Assembly (NCBI GenBank): GCA_947503005.1 | Contig: CANNCA010000001.1 | Location: 186,001-250,000 of the forward strand | Source: an uncultured Flavobacteriaceae bacterium | GTDB taxonomy: Bacteria; Bacteroidota; Bacteroidia; Flavobacteriales; Flavobacteriaceae | DNA length: 64,000 nucleotides | Reading direction: 5' to 3' | Shown: piece after piece, positions 45,311-54,290 of the stretch | Layout of the letters: each line of letters starts with the position of its first letter | Position numbering within the stretch: position 1 is the stretch's first letter | Notes under the pieces: model-generated | Told to the model about the DNA's origin: nothing | What the model saw: the letters and a program-made list of their open reading frames with translations, nothing else | Database searches by the model: none | Made by a program: the position numbers and the translations under genes

Positions 45311-46660
45311 CTAAAATACAAGAAGAAAGGCAGTCTCTTTCATAGGAACGGAATGCACACTCATACTACCGCCATGCAAATGCATGATTTGTTTTGATAA
45401 GCTTAGTCCAATACCGGTGCCCGTATCTTTTGTAGTGAAGAACGGAACGAAGATTTCATCCATGAGCTCAGGGGAAATACCAGGGCCGTTGTCTACGACG
45501 CGGATATACTTTTTGCCGTCTTTGGTGAGGCCAGCACTCATTTTTATTTTTCCATCGTCCTGCCCATTTAAAGCCTGCAAGGCATTTTTGCAAAGGTTGA
45601 TCAAGATTTGCGAAATCTGCTTTTCATCAACATACAGTTCAAGATCATCGGGGTGAACAGCCAGTTCAAAATCGGTGGGTTGATCATCGTTATCTTGACT
45701 CATCAAAACTTTGACCTTGTTCAGCAGACGTGTAGCATTAATCAGCGCTTTGTCAGGTTTTGGCAAACTCAGAAAGCTTCGGTATGATTGCACAAAATCC
45801 ATTAAATCACCGCCTTGGTCTTTGATGACTTCCAAACCTTTGACCGTATTCTGAATATGATCTTCGTTGAAATCCGCGAGTGGCACGAGCCCGTTATTGG
45901 TCTTGTAATACTTCAAAATGGATTCCGATATCGAAGTGATCGGGGTTATAGTATTCATGATTTCATGGGTCAACACACGGATTAGTTTTACCCATGAATC
46001 GGTTTCTTTTTCATCAAGTTCCTTATGAATGTCTTGTACGACCACGAGTAGTAATTCCTTACCTTCTGAAGATACCGATGTGGACTTTAGTGCCAATTGC
46101 TTCTTTTCTCGTTCATTGGTCAACTGCACCAACTTGCGTTCAAAAGGTTGTAGGCCTTCAAAAAGTTCATAGAGTTTTTGGTCTACTTGCCGTAACTGTT
46201 TAATGTGATTTAACGGCGTATAATCGAAAATATGTTCCGTAGTGGAATTGGCAAAAAGAATATGTCCCTTTTCATTGATGGTCAAGATGCCGATGTCAGC
46301 TTGTTTGATGATTTCTTGGTAATACTGCTCTTGGGCTTGTTTTTTTAGATGGATGTCTTGAATCATCTCATTAAGCATATTTAAACTATGATTCAATTCT
46401 TCTAAGGACTTAACACTCAGTTTTTCAGGAAAACGTAAGGTGAAATCCTCATTCTTTATGGCATCGAAGAAATAAGCGATTTTTCGATTGGTTTGATTCA
46501 CGTAATAAATCAAAGAATAAGTCATAAAAATCAGAAATACAAAAGCAAATCCCGCTAGGATATACCGTTCTTTGAAAAAGAGAAAACCTACTGCCAGCGC
46601 GGATGCAGAAATCAGAAGAATTCTGAAAATCAATTGTAAATATATATTTCTGCTTACCAT
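45311..46660 (-). CDS. sensor histidine kinase
   Basis: 449 residues. Two N-terminal membrane segments (about 9-28 and 34-54) with little between them, a HAMP-like stretch, a PAS-like domain (about 112-215), and a kinase core. The phospho-accepting H232 is in VLTHEIMNTITP. ATP-binding motifs are INLCKNALQAL (N box), VVDNGPGIS (G1), and FTTKDTGTGIGLSLS (G2). The lack of a sizeable periplasmic domain suggests sensing in the membrane or cytoplasm. It starts 3 bases after the response regulator stop, so the two form a pair that likely controls the efflux array. Confidence 0.93.
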   Translation of the reverse strand: MVSRNIYLQLIFRILLISASALAVGFLFFKERYILAGFAFVFLIFMTYSLIYYVNQTNRKIAYFFDAIKNEDFTLRFPEKLSVKSLEELNHSLNMLNEMIQDIHLKKQAQEQYYQEIIKQADIGILTINEKGHILFANSTTEHIFDYTPLNHIKQLRQVDQKLYELFEGLQPFERKLVQLTNEREKKQLALKSTSVSSEGKELLLVVVQDIHKELDEKETDSWVKLIRVLTHEIMNTITPITSISESILKYYKTNNGLVPLADFNEDHIQNTVKGLEVIKDQGGDLMDFVQSYRSFLSLPKPDKALINATRLLNKVKVLMSQDNDDQPTDFELAVHPDDLELYVDEKQISQILINLCKNALQALNGQDDGKIKMSAGLTKDGKKYIRVVDNGPGISPELMDEIFVPFFTTKDTGTGIGLSLSKQIMHLHGGSMSVHSVPMKETAFLLVF

Positions 46661-46663
46661 TTA

Positions 46664-48028
46664 TTACTTTCCGATTTTCTTCATTTTATTGTACAAGGTC
46701 TGTCTTGAAATTCCCAACTGCTCGGCTGCAGCACTATAATTGCCATCGTTTTGATCTAATGCGTTCGAGATCATTTGAAGTTCCATTTCTTCCAAGGTGA
46801 TTTGATTGTTTTCGGGAACGGCCGAACTTTTAGAATTCAATAAAAAATCGGCAGGTCGTAAAACATTTTCTTCGGATAAAATGACAGCTCTTTCAATCGT
46901 ATGCAATAACTCCCTCACATTTCCCGGCCAAGGGTACGAAAGCAATTTGTCTTGCGCATCTTGGTTGATTTTCAATCCTGGTTTTCCGTATTTCGAAGTG
47001 AATTTGTTTAGGTAGAAATGGGCCAAGACCAAGATGTCATCGCCCCGTTCTCGTAAAGGAGGTACTTCAACCATTATGGTGTTGATTCTATAGAGCAAAT
47101 CTTCCCTGAACAGACCATCGGCGACCATTTTATCCAGGTTTTCGTTGGTCGCACAAATTAACCGGATATCAACGGGAATCGATTTGTTAGACCCTACACG
47201 AACAATTGTTTTGTTCTGAATGGCCGATAAAAGCTTTGCTTGGGTTTGAAGTGAAAGGTTTCCGATTTCATCTAAAAACAAGGTGCCTCCGTTGGCCGCT
47301 TCGAATTTTCCGGCACGGTCGTCCTTGGCATCTGTAAACGAACCTTTGAGATGCCCGAAAAGCTCACTTTCAAAAAGATTTTCTGAAATAGAACCCATAT
47401 CCACCGAAATAAAAACCTCGTCTTTTCGATTTGAAAGTCCGTGAAGTTCTCTCGCAATCAATTCTTTTCCCGTACCGTTTTCACCGGTAACCAAAACGTT
47501 GACATCGGTTTTAGCAACTTTTCCAACGAGTTTCAAGACAGCGTTCAGGGCGCTTGAATGACCAACGATAGTATTCTTTTTTTGATTGATGACCTGTTTA
47601 AGGTTGTTTTCCTTTTGTTTGAGCTGATTAACTTCTTTACGCGACTTTCGAAGTTCGTAGGCCGATTTTACGGTGGCTAAAAGTTTATCGTTGTTCCACG
47701 GTTTTAGAATGAAATCGGCGGCACCCTCTTTTAAGGCTTTTACCGCCAAGTCTACGGCCCCGTACGCCGTCATCATGATAACTGAAATCTGTGGGGCTTT
47801 TTTCCGGATTTCCCGAAGCCAGTAAAGTCCCTCGTTGCCTGTGTTCACGCCCGCGGAGAAATTCATATCCAAGAGCACAATATCAAAATCGATTAGATCG
47901 GGAAAGGAAGAAATTTGATTTGGATTGGATATCGTCTTGACCGTTTTATACTCGAATTGCAATAGTATTTCGAGTGCGCTGAGTACACTTTTATTGTCAT
48001 CGATGACCAAAATTTTCGCGGATATCAT
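46664..48028 (-). CDS. sigma-54-dependent response regulator (NtrC family)
   Basis: 454 residues. Receiver domain with acidic pair D10/D11, phospho-acceptor D54 (VLLDMNFSAG) and K109 (ILKPW). AAA+ domain with Walker A GENGTGKE (182-189), Walker B GGTLFLDE (247-254) and the sigma-54 contact loop as GSFTDA (229-234) in place of GAFTGA. The C-terminal Fis-type helix-turn-helix is NYSAAAEQLGISRQTLYNKM. It would bind enhancer sites and activate sigma-54 promoters. Such sites occur upstream of the divergent tolC gene and again inside the permease array. The histidine kinase follows 3 bases downstream. Confidence 0.95.
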   Translation of the reverse strand: MISAKILVIDDNKSVLSALEILLQFEYKTVKTISNPNQISSFPDLIDFDIVLLDMNFSAGVNTGNEGLYWLREIRKKAPQISVIMMTAYGAVDLAVKALKEGAADFILKPWNNDKLLATVKSAYELRKSRKEVNQLKQKENNLKQVINQKKNTIVGHSSALNAVLKLVGKVAKTDVNVLVTGENGTGKELIARELHGLSNRKDEVFISVDMGSISENLFESELFGHLKGSFTDAKDDRAGKFEAANGGTLFLDEIGNLSLQTQAKLLSAIQNKTIVRVGSNKSIPVDIRLICATNENLDKMVADGLFREDLLYRINTIMVEVPPLRERGDDILVLAHFYLNKFTSKYGKPGLKINQDAQDKLLSYPWPGNVRELLHTIERAVILSEENVLRPADFLLNSKSSAVPENNQITLEEMELQMISNALDQNDGNYSAAAEQLGISRQTLYNKMKKIGK

Positions 48029-48169
48029 AACTGTGGTTTGTTGTTCATTCCCTTACCAAAAAATATTCCATTTAGTGAAAGTAGGATTGCAATGCCGTTT
48101 CAAATACCGTATTCATGGGATTTTTTTGATTTTTAAAGCTACAACTACAAATCTAGATATTTTACATAG

Positions 48170-48208
48170 TGTCCATTTTTTTGACAATTACTGTATAAGT
48201 ATTTTACA
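48170..48208 (+). promoter_or_regulatory. tandem enhancer dyads upstream of tolC
   Basis: Two 17-bp imperfect palindromes of the TGT-N11-ACA form: TGTCCATTTTTTTGACA (48170-48186) and TGTATAAGTATTTTACA (48192-48208). Their centres are 22 bp apart, two helical turns, so they lie on the same face of the DNA. They are about 98 and 120 bp before the start site predicted from the sigma-54-like element, the usual place for NtrC-type binding. The same pair occurs at 62499-62537. Confidence 0.75.
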
Positions 48209-48271
48209 GTTGAACGAAGTAATAAATTTTTTAATCTTCATAAAATACTGATAAACAAGAATTTAGGATTA

Positions 48272-48287
48272 TGGCACGGCTGTGGTA
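48272..48287 (+). promoter_or_regulatory. sigma-54-like promoter of the tolC operon
   Basis: TGGCACGGCTGTGGTA fits the -24 half (TGGCACG) exactly and the -12 half (TTGCW) only in part, at the right spacing. Transcription would start near 48298, 15 bases before the tolC ATG. The match in the -12 half is weak and the call leans on the enhancer dyads upstream and the NtrC-type gene next door. Confidence 0.6.
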
Positions 48288-48312
48288 ATAGCGTTTGGCA
48301 TAGCAATGAATT

Positions 48313-49659
48313 ATGAAGCTACTATTTTCGAAATTACTTATTTTTTGTTCCCTTTTTGGGACAGGTCTTTTCGCTCAGGAGAAATGGACGATGGATGCAT
48401 GTGTTGCGTATGCTTTGGAGCACAATCTTCAGCTAAACGATTTTGAGTTTACCTCGGATGCTGGCATGGAAAACTACCGCCAGTCGATTCGGAATCTACT
48501 GCCAGTAGTCAATGCGAATTCGAACTATACCGTAAACTCCGGTAGGGCGGAGGATCCGAATACAGGTACATTTGTTGTGCAAGATTTTTTCTCTAACAAT
48601 TATTCGCTACAATCGAACATTGATCTATTTCAGGGATTTCAGAAAATCAATTCCATCAAGGCCTCTAAATTTTTATATAAGGCGGCAAAAGAAGAGAGCT
48701 TACAACAAAAATACTTGTTGGCGTTCCGCGTCATGCAAGCGTTCAATACTATTCGTTTTTCCGAAGGGCTGGTTGCCATTGCCAATGAGCAATTGGAAGT
48801 TTCCAAAACCAACTACAGATTGGTCGAGAAGCAGATTGAACTAGGCCTGATGGCGGGTGCTGATTTGTATGAAGCAAAATCTACATTGCTAAGTGACGAA
48901 CTCAATCTGACCCAAAGCGAAAACCAACTGGCAGCGGCGAAATTAGTCTTGATCCAAGAAATGAATTTAGAAAACACTTCCAATATTGAAATTATACCGG
49001 ATATTGATCAAGTGACTGAAACGGAAACAGCGCCAAAAATGGAGTCGGACTCTATTTATACCGTAGCACGTGAATTTTTACCGTTGATCAAGGCACAAGA
49101 ACTAAGAGCACAGGCAGCAAAAAAACAGGTGGGTGTAGCTAGAGGTAATCTTTACCCTTCCCTATCGCTTTTTGCGGGGATAGGTACAGGTTATTTTGAA
49201 ACCTTTCGAGATAGTTTGGGCAATACGCTACCTTTTCGCGAACAATTCAGGGACAATACCTCACGATTTTATGGGTTGAGCCTGAACGTGCCCATCAGTA
49301 ACGGTTGGTCTGCCCGCTCACGGGTAAAACAAGCAAAAATTGAAAAACTGCGCCAAGAGAATAATCTTGAGGTACAAGAACAAGTACTCTTTCAAACCAT
49401 TCAACAATTGGTTCAGGAATACAACTCACTAGTGGTAGAAGTGGAGCAAAGTGACCAAAACATGGAAGCCCAACGAATGGCGTTCACCATTGCCCAAAAG
49501 CGCTACGAAAAAGGAATGATCAACGGTATTGAACTATTTACGGCAAAAAATCTTTTTGCAAGTGCGCAAAATGAAAATTTGCAGGTGCGATTACGCTCCG
49601 AAGTCAATAAAAGTACGTTGGATTTTTATAGCGGACTACCGGTTTTTGATATTAACTAG
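48313..49659 (+). CDS. TolC family outer-membrane efflux protein
   Basis: 448 residues with a signal peptide (MKLLFSKLLIFCSLFGTGLFAQ). It has the two repeated helical-hairpin halves of the TolC/OEP fold, with typical MDACVAYALEHNLQLN near the start and QKRYEKGMINGIELFTAKN near the end, and the beta-strand segments in the middle of each half. It forms the outer-membrane channel of a tripartite efflux system. HlyD-like, ATPase and permease genes follow on the same strand (the adaptor 56 bases later), completing a MacAB-TolC-type set. It is probably controlled by the sigma-54 regulator divergent to it. Confidence 0.93.
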   Translation: MKLLFSKLLIFCSLFGTGLFAQEKWTMDACVAYALEHNLQLNDFEFTSDAGMENYRQSIRNLLPVVNANSNYTVNSGRAEDPNTGTFVVQDFFSNNYSLQSNIDLFQGFQKINSIKASKFLYKAAKEESLQQKYLLAFRVMQAFNTIRFSEGLVAIANEQLEVSKTNYRLVEKQIELGLMAGADLYEAKSTLLSDELNLTQSENQLAAAKLVLIQEMNLENTSNIEIIPDIDQVTETETAPKMESDSIYTVAREFLPLIKAQELRAQAAKKQVGVARGNLYPSLSLFAGIGTGYFETFRDSLGNTLPFREQFRDNTSRFYGLSLNVPISNGWSARSRVKQAKIEKLRQENNLEVQEQVLFQTIQQLVQEYNSLVVEVEQSDQNMEAQRMAFTIAQKRYEKGMINGIELFTAKNLFASAQNENLQVRLRSEVNKSTLDFYSGLPVFDIN

Positions 49660-49715
49660 AGTAGAAAAATATGATTTCCCTCTTCAGGGAAATGAAAATA
49701 AAGAAGCGAATTAAG

Positions 49716-50966
49716 ATGGACATACAATTAGAAAAGAAAAAAGGATTACGACCAAAGCATTATGGTTATATAGCACTTGGCATATTACTGCTCTTTGTCG
49801 GATATCAGTTGATTTTTGCCACTTCTGTATCGACTTTTCGAACAGAGAAGGATAAACTCTCTATTGCCGATGTATCCCAGGGTAAATTTGATGACTATAT
49901 CACCATCAACGGAAACGTTGCGCCCATCGCTACCATTTATATGGATGCTTACGAAGGTGGTCGTGTAGAGGAGAAATTAATCGAAGAGGGGGCGATGGTC
50001 AAGAAAGGTGATATCATTTTGAAGCTGGATAATATTAATCTCTACGAACAGATCTTACAGAGTGAAAGTGGATTGGCCTTAAAACAAAACGACTTACGAC
50101 AAACTAGATTGACTTTTGATTCCAGACAGGTAGAAGGTAGAAGATCATTAGCCACCGCTAGTACTGAACTCCAAAGACTAAAAAGAAATTTTGAACAGAA
50201 CAAGGCCCTCTTCGAAGAAGAACTCATTTCAGCGGAAGCGTATCAACTGTCAAAAGAGAACTATGAACTATCGCAAAAACAATATGAAATCGTAAAAGTG
50301 CAGACGGAAAACGACAACAAATTGAGAGAAACTTCATTACCTGTTTTGGAAACAGATTTAAATCGCATGCAGAAAACATTGGGTATGGTTTACCAACGTC
50401 TGGATCATTTAAATGTACGTGCGCCAGCAGACGGGCAATTGGGGTTTTTAGATGCTGAAATCGGGCAAAACATTACCCAAGGGCAACGAATCGGGCAAAT
50501 CAACGTATTGACAGATTACAAAATTGAAGCCAGTATCGATGAACATTACATTGATAGGGTACAACGCGATTTAGTTGCCACAATTGAGCGTAGTGGCACA
50601 GAATATCCGTTACGTTTGAGAAAAGTGTATCCTGAAGTTAGAAACGGTAAATTCAAAGTCGACCTGGTGTTCACGGCCGATAAACCGGAGACCATTCGAA
50701 CGGGTCAAAGCTATAATATCAAATTGCAATTAGGCGAATCGAGCGAGGCCCTGTTGTTGCCCAAAGGAAGCTTTTTTCAAAGCACAGGTGGCCAATGGAT
50801 TTTTGTCGTAGGCCCAAACGGTGATGAAGCGATTCGACGTAATATCAGAATCGGAAAACAAAACTCGCGCTACTACGAAGTTCTAGAGGGATTGCAAGCA
50901 GGTGAACAAGTCATTACTAGTAACTATGACACTTTTGGAGAAGCGGAGCGAATAGTGTTAAAATAG
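49716..50966 (+). CDS. HlyD/MacA-type periplasmic adaptor subunit
   Basis: 416 residues from MDIQLEKKKGLRPKHYGYI; an upstream in-frame ATG adds 15 non-typical residues and is rejected. One N-terminal membrane anchor (about 18-36), a lipoyl half-motif (GGRVEEKLIEEGAMVKKGD), a long coiled-coil hairpin (about 105-230), the second lipoyl half (NVRAPADGQLGFLDAEIGQN) and a beta-barrel/membrane-proximal end (GLQAGEQVITSNYDTFGEAE). It links the inner-membrane transporter to TolC. Its place between tolC and the ATPase fits a MacA role. Confidence 0.93.
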   Translation: MDIQLEKKKGLRPKHYGYIALGILLLFVGYQLIFATSVSTFRTEKDKLSIADVSQGKFDDYITINGNVAPIATIYMDAYEGGRVEEKLIEEGAMVKKGDIILKLDNINLYEQILQSESGLALKQNDLRQTRLTFDSRQVEGRRSLATASTELQRLKRNFEQNKALFEEELISAEAYQLSKENYELSQKQYEIVKVQTENDNKLRETSLPVLETDLNRMQKTLGMVYQRLDHLNVRAPADGQLGFLDAEIGQNITQGQRIGQINVLTDYKIEASIDEHYIDRVQRDLVATIERSGTEYPLRLRKVYPEVRNGKFKVDLVFTADKPETIRTGQSYNIKLQLGESSEALLLPKGSFFQSTGGQWIFVVGPNGDEAIRRNIRIGKQNSRYYEVLEGLQAGEQVITSNYDTFGEAERIVLK

Positions 50967-51036
50967 AACAACAACTGTCACTAAACTGATATATAGAAGT
51001 CATTAAATTATAACAAGTAAAAAAATCAATCGAAAA

Positions 51037-51732
51037 ATGATACAGATCCAAAACTTAAAAAAGAGCTTTAGAACCGAGGAAGTGGAAACCTTGGCATTGA
51101 ACAATGTCAACCTAATAGTTGATGACGGTGAATTTGCCGCAATCATGGGGCCTTCTGGTTGTGGTAAATCCACCCTTTTGAACATCATTGGCATGTTGGA
51201 TAATCCTACTGAAGGTAGCTACCAATTTGCCGGTCACGAAGTTGGCGGACTCAAAGAACGCCAACGTACCGAATTGCGTAAAGGTAATCTGGGTTTCGTT
51301 TTCCAGAGTTTTAACCTGATCGACGAGCTGACCGTTTTCGAAAATGTAGAGCTTCCACTAATCTATTTGAAAATGGGGAAAAGCGAACGTCGCGAAAAGG
51401 TGATGAAAGTTTTGGAACGAATGAAAATTGCCCATAGGGAAAAACATTTCCCCCATCAATTATCCGGTGGTCAGCAGCAACGTGTTGCCATAGCCAGAGC
51501 GGTAGTGACCAATCCGAAGTTGATTCTTGCAGATGAACCTACAGGTAACCTAGATTCTAAAAACGGCATCGAAGTTATGAACCTCTTAACTGAACTAAAT
51601 CAAGAAGGCACCACCATCGTCATGGTAACACACTCGGATCGTGATTCGCATTATGCACACAGGGTTATCAATTTATTCGATGGTCAAATTGTCACTGAAA
51701 GTCAAAATCGGGCTATGGGAGCAATGATATAG
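51037..51732 (+). CDS. ABC transporter ATP-binding protein (MacB/LolD type)
   Basis: 231 residues. Walker [11 protein letters not shown]-loop in [13 protein letters not shown], signature [14 protein letters not shown], Walker [13 protein letters not shown] and H-loop in VTHSDRDS are all present; this is the MacB/LolD subgroup, which powers mechanotransmission rather than classic transport. It is the only ATPase gene in the window for at least five permeases downstream, so it probably serves several of them. The leader before it has no clear promoter, and it lies 70 bases after the adaptor. Confidence 0.95.
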   Translation: MIQIQNLKKSFRTEEVETLALNNVNLIVDDGEFAAIMGPSGCGKSTLLNIIGMLDNPTEGSYQFAGHEVGGLKERQRTELRKGNLGFVFQSFNLIDELTVFENVELPLIYLKMGKSERREKVMKVLERMKIAHREKHFPHQLSGGQQQRVAIARAVVTNPKLILADEPTGNLDSKNGIEVMNLLTELNQEGTTIVMVTHSDRDSHYAHRVINLFDGQIVTESQNRAMGAMI

Positions 51733-51803
51733 TCTTCTAACCCCAAAAGGGGAACATATAGGTTTATTCATCAATCATAATCATCAATCAAAAAACGAGC
51801 AAC

Positions 51804-54233
51804 ATGTTCAAGAACTATCTAAAAATCGCTTGGCGGAATCTCGCAAAAAACAAACAACAAACGATTATTAATCTATTGGGTTTGACTGTCGGCACAGTCA
51901 GTTGTCTTTGCATTTTGCTTTATGTCTTTGGTCAATTTGGCTATGATGAACATCACACGAATGCAGAATCGATATATCGCGTAGAAACGATTATCGAACG
52001 AGAAGGCAAAGAGAGTTTTGATACTGGGGCGGCGTCTCCACCTATCGCCTTTGCCTTAAAAGAAGATTTCCCCGAGGTTCAGGAAGCCGTTCGGGTAGTT
52101 CTCACAGATGTTTTCTATAGTAATTTGATTAGCGCTGCCGAAAGCCAAGATGCCTACTATGAGCCAAGGGCCTATATTGCTGATTCTACTTTCTTCAGCG
52201 TATTCAACTACAAATTTCTAGAAGGCCATCAAGAAACCGCTTTAAATGAACCAAATTCATTGGTGCTATCCTCATATTTGGCGAAGAAATTGTTCGGTAA
52301 TCAACAAGCCCTTGGTAAGGCCGTTAAATGGGGTAGCGGGGAAGACGAGCAAACTCTTACCGTTAAAGGGGTCTTTGACGAAACCTATGCAAAATCGCAC
52401 TTGAACCCTAATTATATTGTGAGTATGAGCACTCCGGGCATGGGTACTTTCGTGCAAGGCTTCGAGAGTTTCGCAACCAATAACTTTGTTTACTCTTATG
52501 TAAAACTTGCAGCAAACACCAATTCAAAAGACCTGCAAGACAAACTGCCGAAATTTGTACAAGATAGGGGTGCCAAAGATTTGGCTAACGCGGGAATGGA
52601 CAACAAAGTACTGATATTAAAAAAGGTATCTGATATTCATTTGTATTCCGCTGGACGAAAGAATCAAATTCATGAGGTTTCCAATATAAAATACCTGTAT
52701 TTTTTATTGACCTTGGCTTTTTTCATACAACTTGTAGCTTGTATCAATTTCATTAACCTCAGTACCGCAAGAGCTAGCAAAAGAGGGAAGGAAATAGGAG
52801 TCCGAAAGGTTGTGGGAGCGGGCAAAAACAGTTTGATGAGACAGTTTTTGGGAGAGTCCATGTTATTGTCCTTATTTGCTACGATACTAAGCATTCCGAT
52901 AACGATTTTATTGCTCCCACTCTTGAACGAGCTTACCCAGGCTTCGCTGGTCTATCAAGATTTGTTCAATGTGAGTATAGGCCTGTTATTATTAGCCTTA
53001 GGCGTTGTAACAGGATTGATAGCAGGTATCTATCCTGCAATTGTGCTCTCCTCCATAAAACCCATTAAAGCCCTAAAGAATTCTACGCTATTGCAATCTG
53101 GTGGTGGTACATTTCGAAAAGCACTGGTGATTTTTCAGTTTGTTGTCTCTATAAGTCTTGTGGCTGCGGTGATTATCATAACACAACAATTCAGATTTGC
53201 ACAGAGTAAAGACCTTGGTTTTAAAAAGAATAACCTTTTGGCACTCCGCATAGGAACAGATGAAGCTTCCAGCAAGTTCGAATCCATAAAATCTTCTTTT
53301 CTGGATATTCCTGGGGTACTTAACGTTTCCAGTGGTAATTACGCTCCGTCCGAAATTGTCTTGGCTGATAACGGACTGTATCTTCCCGGAGGAAATCGTG
53401 AGAATGTCACCATTGTAAAACGACAAGGAGTAAGTGACGGTTACTTTGAAACTATGGGTATTCCTTTGATTAAAGGGAGGGATTTTACCGTCGCCGATAC
53501 TACAGACCAGATTATAGTAAATCAAGCTACCCTCAAAGCTTTTGATATCGACAAAGAGGTAGCGTTGAGCTCAAGACTTGTCCAAAGTTTTGGTGAGGAG
53601 ACTTTTGAAATGAGAATTGTTGGCGTGGTCAAGGATTATCATTTTGCCTCACTAAAAGAGGATATAGCACCTTTGTTTCTGCATAAAGAGAATAGCCCAA
53701 ACTGGTTGTTTATCAAAACGGAAGTAGATGATTACACTCGGCTGTTGGCAAGTCTTGAACAGCAATGGAAAGCAACGGTTAAAAATGTTCCCTTTGACTA
53801 TAGGTTTGTTGACAAAGAAGTCGAAAAGCTTTATGATGAAGAAAAACGTTTAGGCCAAATCTCCGTAGTATTTACAATTCTAGCAATCTTAATTAGCTGT
53901 CTCGGCCTTTTCGGTTTGGTATCCTACGTTGCAGAACAAAAGAAAAAAGAAATCGGTATCCGAAAAGTTTTGGGGGCAAGTATCAATTCCGTAGTACAAC
54001 TATTGACCAAAGATTTTCTAAAACTGGTAGGTATTGCATTTTTAATAGCATCTCCTATTGCCTATTACTTTATGCAGCGTTGGTTGGAAGATTTTACCTA
54101 TCATATCGATATTCAATGGTGGGTTTTTGTTTTGTCGGGAGGTTTTGCCATGCTCATCACCATGTTAACAGTTGGGTTTCAATCCATAAAATCGGCAATG
54201 GCCAATCCAGTAAAAAGTTTGCGTACAGAATGA
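51804..54233 (+). CDS. MacB/FtsX-type ABC transporter permease 1
   Basis: 809 residues. Duplicated architecture: an N-terminal helix, a periplasmic MacB_PCD domain, three helices with FtsX motif (EIGVRKVVGAGKNSLMRQFL), then a helix, a second periplasmic domain and three helices with KEIGIRKVLGASINSVVQLL. About eight helices in all. It starts MFKNYLKIAWRNLAKNKQQ, a segment shared by its neighbours. It likely exports a molecule or moves conformational force with the ATPase 71 bases upstream. The substrate is not known. An ATCAATCAAAA leader motif occurs just before it. Confidence 0.92.
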   Translation: MFKNYLKIAWRNLAKNKQQTIINLLGLTVGTVSCLCILLYVFGQFGYDEHHTNAESIYRVETIIEREGKESFDTGAASPPIAFALKEDFPEVQEAVRVVLTDVFYSNLISAAESQDAYYEPRAYIADSTFFSVFNYKFLEGHQETALNEPNSLVLSSYLAKKLFGNQQALGKAVKWGSGEDEQTLTVKGVFDETYAKSHLNPNYIVSMSTPGMGTFVQGFESFATNNFVYSYVKLAANTNSKDLQDKLPKFVQDRGAKDLANAGMDNKVLILKKVSDIHLYSAGRKNQIHEVSNIKYLYFLLTLAFFIQLVACINFINLSTARASKRGKEIGVRKVVGAGKNSLMRQFLGESMLLSLFATILSIPITILLLPLLNELTQASLVYQDLFNVSIGLLLLALGVVTGLIAGIYPAIVLSSIKPIKALKNSTLLQSGGGTFRKALVIFQFVVSISLVAAVIIITQQFRFAQSKDLGFKKNNLLALRIGTDEASSKFESIKSSFLDIPGVLNVSSGNYAPSEIVLADNGLYLPGGNRENVTIVKRQGVSDGYFETMGIPLIKGRDFTVADTTDQIIVNQATLKAFDIDKEVALSSRLVQSFGEETFEMRIVGVVKDYHFASLKEDIAPLFLHKENSPNWLFIKTEVDDYTRLLASLEQQWKATVKNVPFDYRFVDKEVEKLYDEEKRLGQISVVFTILAILISCLGLFGLVSYVAEQKKKEIGIRKVLGASINSVVQLLTKDFLKLVGIAFLIASPIAYYFMQRWLEDFTYHIDIQWWVFVLSGGFAMLITMLTVGFQSIKSAMANPVKSLRTE

Positions 54234-54290
54234 ACTATCATCAAATCAATCAGATGCTGAAATGAACTCAGCACAAGAAAAGCGAAAATC

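Larger units (their letters stand above)
48029..48312. other. divergent regulatory region between the response regulator and tolC genes
   Basis: About 280 AT-rich bases holding the promoters of both units. The only clear signals are the dyad pair at 48170-48208 and the sigma-54-like element at 48272; no coding frame of note and no clear promoter for the minus-strand regulator was recognised. Confidence 0.6.
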